Shown: positions 34,107-41,630 of the stretch, piece after piece
Numbering within the stretch: the stretch's first letter is position 1
Layout of the letters: every line of letters begins with the position of its first letter
Assembly (NCBI RefSeq): GCF_008831545.1
Contig: NZ_CP044523.1
Span: forward strand, 2,542,001 to 2,606,000
Length of the DNA: 64,000 nucleotides
DNA from: Halorussus halophilus
GTDB lineage: Archaea > Halobacteriota > Halobacteria > Halobacteriales > Haladaptataceae
Direction of reading: 5' to 3'
Notes under the pieces: generated by a model
What the model was told of the DNA's origin: nothing
The model's input: the letters and a program-made list of their open reading frames with translations, nothing else
Database searches by the model: none
Translations under genes and position numbers: made by a program

Positions 34107-34691
34107 ATGTCGTCGTTGTTCATCGCAACGTACGTGGGAGCAATCGCCGGATTCGTCGAGTTCGTCGCCCTCTTCTCGTTCGGCTGGATGGAGCACGTCG
34201 TCGAGACGGCGACCGGTTGGGTCGGTCTGGCGATTATCTTCGTCTACTCGTTCCTCATCGCGTTCGCACTGCCGGGCGTGAGCGAAGTCGTGCTGGTCGC
34301 GCCACTGGACCTCGGACTCAGTCAGTTCGGGCGACTCGCGCTCATCATCCTCGTCAGCGCGGTCGGCAAAGCCGCCGGGAGCGTCTTCGCGTTCCACATC
34401 GGCCAAGAAGCCAAGGAGTCCGGGCCGGTCATCAAGTTCCTCAGAGAGTCGCGCTTCGACGTAATCGAGTGGTCCGAGAAGAAGACGCTGAAACTCGCGC
34501 GCAAGTGGGGGTACCTCGGAATGGCGCTCGCGCTCTCGGTGCCCTTCTTCCCCGACACGCTCTCGATTTACGCGTTTGCGGTCCTCGAAGAAGATTACGT
34601 CAAGTTCGCGCTGGCGACGTTTGCGGGAAGCGTCGGCCGTCTGCTGGTGACGCTCGGAGTCGTCGGCGCGGCGGCCGGAGTCTCGGTCTGA
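34107..34691 (+). CDS. VTT/YqaA-family membrane protein
   Basis: A 194-aa membrane protein of the SNARE-associated (VTT/DedA-like) superfamily, short YqaA type. It has PGVSEVVLVAPLDLGLSQFG and SAVGKAAGSVFAFHIGQEA around the re-entrant helices, then RKWGYLGMALALSVPFFPDT and the last span. Relatives move or scramble lipids and some are linked to selenite or membrane stress; the role here is unknown. It sits head-to-head with the YegP-fusion gene. Confidence 0.8.
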   Translation: MSSLFIATYVGAIAGFVEFVALFSFGWMEHVVETATGWVGLAIIFVYSFLIAFALPGVSEVVLVAPLDLGLSQFGRLALIILVSAVGKAAGSVFAFHIGQEAKESGPVIKFLRESRFDVIEWSEKKTLKLARKWGYLGMALALSVPFFPDTLSIYAFAVLEEDYVKFALATFAGSVGRLLVTLGVVGAAAGVSV

Positions 34692-34700
34692 CAGTACGAG

Positions 34701-35177
34701 TTATCCCTGCGTGTTACCGCACTCGGTGCACGTGAGTTCGAACGAGCCAGCGCCGAGTCTCACGTTCTGTTTCGTCTCTTCCTCGCACTCGGGACAGTAC
34801 GCGAGCGAGTAGAGTTCGTCCCAGTCGTGCATCGCGCCGGGCGCGCCGAGTGCCCACCCGACGACGGTGTCTTCCCCATCGTTGTACCCCTTCTGGAACT
34901 CGCCCGGCGGGAAGCGGATGAGTTCTCCGTCTGCGACTTGGACTTCTTCGCGCTCTTTCGTGACTTCGAAGGTCGCGATTCCTGACTCGACGTAGAAGAC
35001 TTCCTCTTGGTCCTCGTGGGTGTGCAGGCCGCCGGAGAAGGACTCGCCCACTTCGAGTTCGAAGTAGTTCATCGCAAACTCTTCGGTGCCTAACTCTCGG
35101 GAGATGGGCTTGCGAACGCTGTGAACCTTCATCGGGTTCTGCTCGTTTTCGACGTCCTCGATTGCGACTTTCTCCAT
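34701..35177 (-). CDS. Cupin with C-terminal zinc ribbon
   Basis: A 158-aa protein. A double-stranded beta-helix with metal-site residues in SGGLHTHEDQEEVFYVESG occupies about residues 40-120. A CPEC and CTEC zinc ribbon (residues 128-155) follows. This resembles the small cupins found throughout haloarchaea. Whether it is an enzyme or a sensor cannot be told. It lies tail-to-tail with the VTT gene, 9 bp apart. Confidence 0.8.
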   Translation of the reverse strand: MEKVAIEDVENEQNPMKVHSVRKPISRELGTEEFAMNYFELEVGESFSGGLHTHEDQEEVFYVESGIATFEVTKEREEVQVADGELIRFPPGEFQKGYNDGEDTVVGWALGAPGAMHDWDELYSLAYCPECEEETKQNVRLGAGSFELTCTECGNTQG

Positions 35178-35240
35178 GTGTCCGTGGGTTGGGTTGTCGG
35201 TCGGAAAGGTCTGTGGCTGTCGGAAGGTAGCGCGACTGCT

Positions 35241-35522
35241 TTATCCAGCACCGCCGTTTCCACCGTAGCCACCTTTCTCCATCTCCAGTTCTTTTTCGCG
35301 GCGACTTCGCTTCTCGTCTCTGTCCGACGGGGGTTTCTGCGCCTCCTGCTCGGATTGGCGAATCGCCAGCACCCAGCCGAGACTGTAGACTGCGACAGCG
35401 AATCCGATTCCGGGTACCGTGCCGAAGAGCGAGGCCCCCACGAGAAAGGAGATGAGACCGAGTACCGGGCCGCCGAGAAGTGCGTACCCGAGGTTCTCGG
35501 TTAGGTGCTGTCGCATCGTCAT
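35241..35522 (-). CDS. Small membrane protein with charged tail, 93 aa
   Basis: Two hydrophobic spans (about residues 11-31 and 36-54), then a polar tail rich in Arg/Glu and ending GGYGGNGGAG. Met3 is another possible start. I see no known motif. It faces the same way as the cupin gene, 63 bp behind it. Confidence 0.6.
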   Translation of the reverse strand: MTMRQHLTENLGYALLGGPVLGLISFLVGASLFGTVPGIGFAVAVYSLGWVLAIRQSEQEAQKPPSDRDEKRSRREKELEMEKGGYGGNGGAG

Positions 35523-35723
35523 GTTGGGATTTTGTGAACGAGAGTGGAAATGCTTTGGCCCGATTCTACAGACGAGCGACGTAGTTCATCGGTCAGTATT
35601 TCCGAGACTTACGTTCGTGTAGCCGAATCCGACGTAGTTGAATTGAAGCTAGCTACTGCTCAGATTCTGCTCGCTCTGCATAACTCTAGTAGTCTTTCTC
35701 GGTCCAGTCAGAGCTAGCTACTT

Positions 35724-36057
35724 CCGATACCGATGAGAGACCGCACAGCGACCGCTCCGCATGAGCCACACGCCTCCCCAGCCGACTACGTTTCTCAGGT
35801 CCGGAAACCGCGGCGTGCCGCGGTTTCCGCGTTGCGATACTCATCCCTCGCGCGAGTTCGGCGCAACCACTTCGGGTTGCGCCAACGCGCGCCGATGACC
35901 GAAGAACAATTTCGCGCATTTTCACAGATTTCTCGGCGCGTGCGGCCGAATCCCGTGTGGATTCGGCCATCCGCGCGAGGGACGAGCGAGCAGTGCGAGC
36001 GAGTCGGATGGGGAGGACGTGGTTCGTGGTTGCGGTGCTGTCTCTCCTAGGCACCGG
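35724..36057. repeat. Composite hairpin element, copy E (two facing modules)
   Basis: The ends are inverted repeats: CCGATACCGATGAGAGACCG at the left, and at the right GGTGCTGTCTCTCCTAGGCA, then CCGG. The left module carries CGCCTCCCCAGCCGACTACG, a 12-bp stem GGAAACCGCGGC/GCCGCGGTTTCC (35802-35827), TCATCCCTCGCGCGA and the stem GGCGCAACC-ACTTCG-GGTTGCGCC (35860-35883). The right module has GGCCGAATCC/GGATTCGGCC (35944-35968), CGCGCGAGGGACGAG and GAGTCGGATGGGGAGGAC. Compared with copies C and D, the second stem shows paired changes (CGACC/GGTCG to CAACC/GGTTG). It lies in the 950-bp gap before metG. Confidence 0.7.
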
Positions 36058-36177
36058 CATCAGTGCTGTTCGCTGTGCTGTCAGAGTTCCTGTCCTCACC
36101 ACTAACCGAATTCCCACTCGGAACTCACCAGACTACCCACGAAACACCTAGCCACTAGCTACCACCCCGAGCGAAGC

Positions 36178-36183
36178 CTTAAG
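36178..36183 (+). promoter_or_regulatory. TATA-like box of the metG leader ORF
   Basis: CTTAAG, in the context GCCTTAAGTA (36176-36185), is centred 27-28 bp before the GTG at 36208. This is the spacing expected for a leaderless haloarchaeal transcript that begins at that codon. Confidence 0.45.
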
Positions 36184-36207
36184 TAGCAAAACGAACAACT
36201 CTGAGTC

Positions 36208-36285
36208 GTGCGAATCACGGTCCAGAAATCATTTCAAACCCGACTCGCCCGCGCTATGCGCATGCAGATGCAGAGCCACGCGTAG
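36208..36285 (+). CDS. Possible 25-residue Met-rich leader peptide upstream of metG
   Basis: A GTG-started mini-ORF, MRITVQKSFQTRLARA followed by MRMQMQSHA, ends at TAG 36283. Three of its last nine residues are Met, and it lies 190 bp before the methionyl-tRNA synthetase gene. A TATA-like box 28 bp upstream suits a leaderless start, and a foldable sequence begins right after the stop. Translation is not proven; the case rests on promoter spacing, residue content and position. A Met-sensing leader peptide is inference. Confidence 0.4.
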   Translation: MRITVQKSFQTRLARAMRMQMQSHA

Positions 36286-36286
36286 C

Positions 36287-36339
36287 GTCGGGAGGACCCA
36301 CCGGACCGTGACAACTCTTCTGCGGTGGCGAAACCCGAC
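36287..36339 (+). ncRNA. Nested stem-loop after the leader ORF, candidate regulatory RNA
   Basis: Outer stem GTCGGG (36287-36292)/CCCGAC (36334-36339) and inner stem CCACCG (36298-36303)/CGGTGG (36323-36328) are separated by an asymmetric internal loop (AGGAC/CGAAA). A 19-nt apical loop is present. The structure begins one base after the stop codon of the Met-rich mini-ORF, in the path of a transcript running toward metG. Whether it is a real RNA element is not known. Confidence 0.35.
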
Positions 36340-36438
36340 TCGCTGATTGAACCACCAACCAGTCACAACCAGTCACGAAACACAGAATCCAATGCACGAA
36401 TCACCGAGTCGAATTCACAGCCCCCAACACCGAAATCG

Positions 36439-36455
36439 GCGGGTTTTACACCCGC
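36439..36455 (+). promoter_or_regulatory. Dyad GCGGGT-TTTAC-ACCCGC over the metG promoter
   Basis: The perfect 6-bp inverted repeat encloses a TATA-like TTTTACA, located 24-30 bp before the metG ATG at 36474. A protein bound to the dyad would cover the box. As RNA from the upstream leader, the same bases would form a short hairpin directly before metG. Confidence 0.45.
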
Positions 36456-36473
36456 GAGAGAGGACCAGATAGT

Positions 36474-38630
36474 ATGAGCCACGAGGACTTCCCCACCGAG
36501 GAACCGGCCGTGGTGACGTGCGGCCTGCCGTACGCCAACGGCGAGTTGCACATCGGCCACCTGCGAACGTACGTCAGCGGCGACGCCTACGCTCGCGCGC
36601 TGGAGAAACTGGGCCAACAGACGGCCTTCGTCTCCGGGTCGGACATGCACGGCACCCCCGTCGCTGTCAACGCCGAGAAGGAGGGCGTCACGCCCGAGGA
36701 GTTCGCGCTCCGGCACCACGAGAAGTACGAAGAGACGTTCCCCAAATTCAACGTCGAGTTCGACAACTACGGACACACCCACGACGAGACGAACACCGAG
36801 TTGACACAGGAGTTCGTCCGCTCGTGGATAGCAAACGACCACGTCTTCGAGAAGGAGATTCAGGTCGCGTGGGACCCCGAAGCCGACCAGCCACTGCCCG
36901 ACCGCTACGTCGAGGGGACCTGCCCGTACTGCGGTGCGAAGGCCCGCGGTGACGAGTGTGACGAAGGTTGTCAGCGCCACCTCGAACCCGGAGAAATCGA
37001 AGACCCGCGCTCGACGCTGACTGGGAACCCCGCCGAGTACCGCGCACGGGAACACGAGTTCCTCAGATTGTCGGACTTTCAGGACTACCTGAAGGGGTTC
37101 ATCGACCGCTTGGAGGGCACCAGCAACGCGCGAAACCAGCCCCGAGAGTGGATAGAGGGCGAACTGCAGGACCTCTGTATCACCCGCGACATGGACTGGG
37201 GCATCGACTATCCGGGCGAAGGAAAGGAAGACCTCGTGCTGTACGTCTGGGTAGACGCGCCTATCGAGTACGTCTCCTCCACGAAGCAGTACAGCGAGCG
37301 CGTCGGCACAGACACCTTCGACTGGGAAGCCGCGTGGAAGGACGGCGCACCCGAGGCCGGAGCGGACGACGAAGCCGACACCGAAGCGTGGGCAGACGCC
37401 GACACGGGCGAAATCGTCCACATCATCGGCCGCGACATCATCCAACACCACACGGTCTTCTGGCCATCCATGCTCCGCGGTGCGGGCTACAACGAACCGC
37501 GCGCCGTCATGGCGAGCGGGTTCGTCAACTTGGACGGCAAGGCGTTCTCGACCAGTCGGAACCGCGCCGTGTGGGCCGACGACTACCTCGACGAGGGCTT
37601 CGACCCGGACCTCGTGCGGTACTACCTCACCACGACCGGCGGGTTCCAACAGGACGTTGACTTCTCGTGGGAGAAGTTCCAGGAGCGCGTCAACGGCGAG
37701 TTGGTCGGCACGCTCGGTAACTTCGTCTACCGGAGTCTGCTGTTCGCGGCGCGCAACTACGACGGCGCGCCCGAGGCCGAGACTTCCGAGGAAGTCGAAG
37801 AGCGAATCGAGGAAGCTATCGAGGAGTTCGAAGCCGCGGTCAACGACTACTCGCTCAAGGAGGCGGGCGATACCGCAATCTCGCTGGCTGGCTTCGGCAA
37901 CGAGTACATCCAGCGCAACGAACCGTGGAACCTCGTCGGCGAGGAACCCGAGCAGGCAGAGCAGGTCATCTACGACTGCGTGCAGTTGGCCAAGGCCGTC
38001 GCGGTCCTCTCTGCACCCATCCTCCCCGGCACGGCCCAGACGCTCTGGGAGCAGTTGGGCGAGGACGGTACGGTGGACGACGCTGGACTCGACGCCTGTC
38101 TCGAATCCCCCAATGGAGAATTCGACGAACCGGACGAACTGTTCGAGAAAATCGAAGACGAGCGCGTCGAGGAACTGAACGCGAAGTTGCAGGAGCGAAT
38201 CGAAGCGGCTACGGAAAGCGACGACCAAGCAGACACGGACGAAGCAGACGCGGACGAAGCCGAATCGGAGGACATCATGAGCGAAGACGCAGACATCGAA
38301 CCCATCACGGACGACCGCATCAGTTTCGAAGAGTTCCAAGACCTCGACATCCGCGTCGGGGAAATCGAAGTCGCCGAACCCATCGAGGGCGCGGACGACC
38401 TCGCGCGACTCGAAGTGAACATCGGCACCGAGACCCGCCAAATCGTCGCGGGCATCAAGCAACTGCACGACTTGGACGCACTGCCGGGAACGAAGGCCAT
38501 CATCGTGGCGAATCTGGAGAAAGCCGAGTTGTTCGGCGTCGAGAGCAACGGCATGTTGCTGGCCGCGGGTGACGAGGCCGATATCCTGACGACTCACGGC
38601 GACAGCGTGCCAGGGACGAAGGTACAGTAA
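36474..38630 (+). CDS. metG: Methionyl-tRNA synthetase with C-terminal tRNA-binding domain
   Basis: A 718-aa class I synthetase charging tRNA-Met. It has TCGLPYANGELHIGHLRT (HIGH region), a zinc-binding knuckle CPYCGAKARGDECDEGC, and the KMSKS-equivalent KAFSTSRN. An acidic hinge (TESDDQADTDEADADEAE) joins it to an EMAP-II/Trbp111-like domain (residues ~610-718, starting DDRISFEEFQDLDIRVGEIE) that helps bind tRNA. Such fusion is common in haloarchaea. The promoter region holds a dyad, and a Met-rich mini-ORF precedes it. Confidence 0.95.
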   Translation: MSHEDFPTEEPAVVTCGLPYANGELHIGHLRTYVSGDAYARALEKLGQQTAFVSGSDMHGTPVAVNAEKEGVTPEEFALRHHEKYEETFPKFNVEFDNYGHTHDETNTELTQEFVRSWIANDHVFEKEIQVAWDPEADQPLPDRYVEGTCPYCGAKARGDECDEGCQRHLEPGEIEDPRSTLTGNPAEYRAREHEFLRLSDFQDYLKGFIDRLEGTSNARNQPREWIEGELQDLCITRDMDWGIDYPGEGKEDLVLYVWVDAPIEYVSSTKQYSERVGTDTFDWEAAWKDGAPEAGADDEADTEAWADADTGEIVHIIGRDIIQHHTVFWPSMLRGAGYNEPRAVMASGFVNLDGKAFSTSRNRAVWADDYLDEGFDPDLVRYYLTTTGGFQQDVDFSWEKFQERVNGELVGTLGNFVYRSLLFAARNYDGAPEAETSEEVEERIEEAIEEFEAAVNDYSLKEAGDTAISLAGFGNEYIQRNEPWNLVGEEPEQAEQVIYDCVQLAKAVAVLSAPILPGTAQTLWEQLGEDGTVDDAGLDACLESPNGEFDEPDELFEKIEDERVEELNAKLQERIEAATESDDQADTDEADADEAESEDIMSEDADIEPITDDRISFEEFQDLDIRVGEIEVAEPIEGADDLARLEVNIGTETRQIVAGIKQLHDLDALPGTKAIIVANLEKAELFGVESNGMLLAAGDEADILTTHGDSVPGTKVQ

Positions 38631-38649
38631 GTCACACCGACCACGTTTC

Positions 38650-39021
38650 TCAGCCAGACCGGAGATACAGCGCGGCGAGAACGAGCACGAGCGCTAGCTG
38701 GACGACTTTGTCGAAGAGACCGATGAACTCGTAGATGTCTGGCCAGCGAAGCACGAAGTACGCGACGAACTGAATGCCTGTGAAGACGATGCCGGCGAGG
38801 TACAGCGGTCGTTTCGGAGCGCCGAGGAAGAGCAGTACGATAGCCCCGAAGAAACCGAGTCCTGCCAGTACGAACAGTACCCCGATGAAACCCTCTCCCC
38901 AGTCTTCGACTCCCTCGTAGAGGTGGATGAGTCCGGTGATTGCTGCGAGTAGGGCACCGACGTAGTCGAGCGAGGTGAGCGATTCGTCCCGTTGCAACCA
39001 CGTGCGAGTTTCGGTTGCCAT
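38650..39021 (-). CDS. Four-span membrane protein, unknown
   Basis: A 123-aa protein with an N-terminal soluble stretch (TETRTWLQRDESLTSLDYVG) and four hydrophobic segments, including FIGVLFVLAGLGFFGAIVLL and LALVLVLAALYL. Length and layout match a family of small haloarchaeal membrane proteins with no known role. The ATG at 39021 gives this clean form; the open frame further upstream is Arg-rich, out-of-frame shadow of the neighbouring gene. Confidence 0.7.
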   Translation of the reverse strand: MATETRTWLQRDESLTSLDYVGALLAAITGLIHLYEGVEDWGEGFIGVLFVLAGLGFFGAIVLLFLGAPKRPLYLAGIVFTGIQFVAYFVLRWPDIYEFIGLFDKVVQLALVLVLAALYLRSG

Positions 39022-39143
39022 CGGAGCGGGTACGACGAACTCTGTAAAGAGGATACTGGGCAGTTGGCTGGGAAAAGACTGGTCGGTTCGCCAGAGTTGC
39101 GCGAACCGACAGCTATCACGCCCCAGAGAACCAATTTCCAGAT

Positions 39144-39893
39144 ATGAACGACGCCGACCGGAAACGGGAGAACGTCGAATCCTTCGGTGGGGCCGCCGAC
39201 GCCTACCGAGACAGCGCGGTCCACCGCGAAGGCTCGGACCTCGACACGCTGGCGGCGTGGTGCGAGGACGCGACCCGCGCACTCGACGTGGCCTGCGGCG
39301 GTGGGCACACGGCAGGCGCGCTCGCGGAGGCAGGCGTCCCGACCGTAGTCGCAAGCGACCTCACGCGGGAGATGGTCGTGACAGCAACCGCGACCTTCCC
39401 CGTAGAAGGGGTCGTTTCGGACGCCGAGCGACTGCCGTTCGAGGACGATAGCTTCGACGCTGTGACGTGCCGCATCGCGGCGCATCACTTTCCGAACCCC
39501 AAAACGTTCGTCGCGGAGGTCGGGCGCGTCCTCGCACCCGGCGGCGTCTTCGCGTTCGAGGACAACGTCGCGCCGGAAGACGAGGGACTGGCGGACTTTT
39601 TCAACGAGTTCGAGGCGCTACGAGATTCGACGCACGGCGAGGCGTACTCGCAGACTGAGTGGGAGGGAATTCTCGGCGACGCAGGGTTCGACGTCGAAGA
39701 GTCGCTGACGATGCGCAAAGAACTGGACTACGAGTCGTGGGTCGAACGCACCGACCCCGAGGAAGAAGCGCGCGAGCGACTCTCCGAACTCGTTCGCACC
39801 CCCGAAGCACAGCAGGTGTACGGCGTGTCGGTCGAAGACGGTAACGTGCAGAATTTCGGCAATCGGAAGTTGATGGTTCGAGCGCGGAACTGA
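39144..39893 (+). CDS. Class I SAM-dependent methyltransferase (UbiE/COQ5-like)
   Basis: A 249-aa Rossmann methyltransferase. The SAM-binding motif is ALDVACGGGHTAGALAEAG, motif II is GVVSDAERLPFEDDSFDAVTC, and ARVLAPGG appears here as VGRVLAPGGVFAFED. This Methyltransf_11 type acts on small molecules such as quinone precursors or lipids; the substrate is unknown. It is divergent from the small membrane protein gene. Confidence 0.88.
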   Translation: MNDADRKRENVESFGGAADAYRDSAVHREGSDLDTLAAWCEDATRALDVACGGGHTAGALAEAGVPTVVASDLTREMVVTATATFPVEGVVSDAERLPFEDDSFDAVTCRIAAHHFPNPKTFVAEVGRVLAPGGVFAFEDNVAPEDEGLADFFNEFEALRDSTHGEAYSQTEWEGILGDAGFDVEESLTMRKELDYESWVERTDPEEEARERLSELVRTPEAQQVYGVSVEDGNVQNFGNRKLMVRARN

Positions 39894-39990
39894 GAGGGAA
39901 ACGAGAACGGTTCGGTTCCCGGCGATATTACGATTTCTCGGAATCGTAGTAAGGAAACATTTCAAGTCGCTGGAGTACTGCGTCGAGTCG

Positions 39991-41238
39991 ATGACGACGC
40001 TCGGCGTGACCGACGGACTCCCCGACTCCTCGGTCCTGACCTACTACCTCTACAAGGCGACGAAAGCGGTGGAGTTCTACCGGCCGGTGATGTATCTGTA
40101 CTTCCTCTCGCTGAATCTGTCGTTCGCCCAGATAGCAGTGCTGGAAGCTGTGTACAACCTCGCGACAGTGTTGGGGGAAGTGCCGACCGGCTACGTCGGC
40201 GACCGAATCGGCCGCCGGAACAGTCTCGTCGTCGGGACGGCGGTCATCACCGCGACGCTGGTCGCCATCGGCCTCGCGTCGTCGTTCCTCGTGTTGGTCG
40301 CGCTCTACGCCTGCTGGTCGATGGGCTACAACTTCCGGTCAGGGAGCGAAGACGCGTGGCTCTACGACACCTTGACTGACGACGACGCAGCGGACGACTT
40401 CTCCGAGATACGCGGCCGCGGGGAGTCGGTCTCGCTTCTCACTGGCGTCGTCGCCGCCGTCGCTGGTGGCTATTTGGGGAGTCTCGACTTGGCGTATCCG
40501 TTCTTCGTCGCGGCGGGCGTGACGGCGCTCGGCGTGCCGATTCTGCTGTCGCTCTCCGAATCGGGCACCTACGAAGCAGAGACGCCGGACCACCTCTCGC
40601 TCGGGCGGACGCTCGACATCGTCCGTGACGCGGTGACGGATAGACGAATTCGGGCGTTCGTCCTCTACTACTACGTGCTGTTCGCGGCGGTGCTGTACCT
40701 GGTGTTCATCTTCGTCCAGCCTATCTTCGAGACCGTCGTCGTCGATTTGGGCGTCGCCGAATCGCGCGTCGAACCGCTCTTGGGGTGGTACTACGCCGGT
40801 ATCAGTCTGGTCGGTGCAGGATTGAGTTATCACGCGGGAACGATTCGGGAACGCGTCGGCCTCCGAACGTGGTTCCTCGTGCTCCCGTTCGGGGTCGGCG
40901 GGGCGCTCGCGGCGATGTACTTCGCGCCGGTACTGGCGCTCCCGCTGCTGTTGCTCGCACGGGGCATCGCAGACACGACGCGCACGTTCGCCAGCCAGTA
41001 CGTCAACGACGGGGTCGAGTCGCTCGGCCGGGCGACCGTTCTCTCGGCGATGGCGATGGTCAGCGGACTGGCCGTGATTCCGTTCCAGTTGGCGAGTGGC
41101 GTTCTCTCGGACCTGTCGTCGCCCCTACTGGCGCTCGCTGTGGCTGGCGTAGCACTGATACTGGGCAGCGCGGCCGTCCTCGTTTGGGAGGTGCCCGTCG
41201 CTAAGCGCGCTGGCGGTTCGACAAAATCTGAAGGCTAG
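39991..41238 (+). CDS. Major facilitator superfamily transporter
   Basis: A 415-aa carrier with about 12 membrane spans. The loop 2-3 signature reads GEVPTGYVGDRIGRRNSLV, the MFS G-x3-D-(R/K)-x-G-R-R pattern. It starts LGVTDGLPDSSVLTYYLYKA and resembles the drug/sugar-type MFS proteins annotated in haloarchaea. Substrate and direction are unknown. It stands alone after the methyltransferase gene. Confidence 0.88.
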   Translation: MTTLGVTDGLPDSSVLTYYLYKATKAVEFYRPVMYLYFLSLNLSFAQIAVLEAVYNLATVLGEVPTGYVGDRIGRRNSLVVGTAVITATLVAIGLASSFLVLVALYACWSMGYNFRSGSEDAWLYDTLTDDDAADDFSEIRGRGESVSLLTGVVAAVAGGYLGSLDLAYPFFVAAGVTALGVPILLSLSESGTYEAETPDHLSLGRTLDIVRDAVTDRRIRAFVLYYYVLFAAVLYLVFIFVQPIFETVVVDLGVAESRVEPLLGWYYAGISLVGAGLSYHAGTIRERVGLRTWFLVLPFGVGGALAAMYFAPVLALPLLLLARGIADTTRTFASQYVNDGVESLGRATVLSAMAMVSGLAVIPFQLASGVLSDLSSPLLALAVAGVALILGSAAVLVWEVPVAKRAGGSTKSEG

Positions 41239-41523
41239 CTACAGGTCGTCTACGAGCGTGGCGAACTCGTCGGTCGGCACTATCTCCATGGTTTGGAGGT
41301 CGAGTCCGTGTCGCTCGATGGCCATCGAAGCCTTGTACACGTCGTCGCGGTCGGGGGCGTCGATGATGAGGAGGAAGTCGTACTCGCCGAGGATTGCGTA
41401 GGTCTCTTCCAAGTGCGCGTCGTGCTCTTCTAGCTCCGCACGGATGTCGCCCCAGATGGAGGTGAGTTCCTGGACGTTCTGGAAGTCCTTCCGAATATTG
41501 ACGAGGGAGGCGTATTTGGGCAT
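41239..41523 (-). CDS. GYD domain protein
   Basis: A 94-aa ferredoxin-like fold protein. It starts MPKYASLVNIRKDFQNVQEL and has the family LGEYDFLLIIDAPDRDDVYKA and MAIERHGLDLQTMEIV. GYD proteins are small and uncharacterised, possibly ligand sensors like Dabb/AsnC-type barrels. The ATG at 41523 gives normal length. It is convergent with the MFS gene (adjacent stops) and divergent from pyruvate kinase. Confidence 0.82.
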   Translation of the reverse strand: MPKYASLVNIRKDFQNVQELTSIWGDIRAELEEHDAHLEETYAILGEYDFLLIIDAPDRDDVYKASMAIERHGLDLQTMEIVPTDEFATLVDDL

Positions 41524-41630
41524 ACGTGACCAATTGCGAAGGACGCAAAAAGTGATTGTGGCCCGAAGCCAACAACTCACCTGCGAGTTAATCACTGGGG
41601 TTTTTTGCGCGTAGCGGCAAAGAGGCGTCC

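Noticed and set aside
36230-36340. A tRNA or C/D box RNA in the metG leader
   Set aside because: No cloverleaf, T-arm consensus or CCA-end pairing can be drawn, and C/D box pairs are absent. Only two nested stems are supported.
36363-38597. A 744-codon open frame on the minus strand, antisense to metG
   Set aside because: The GC-rich third positions of metG keep the opposite strand open. The translation is biased to Val/Asp/Arg and has no family motif, while metG on the plus strand has all synthetase motifs.
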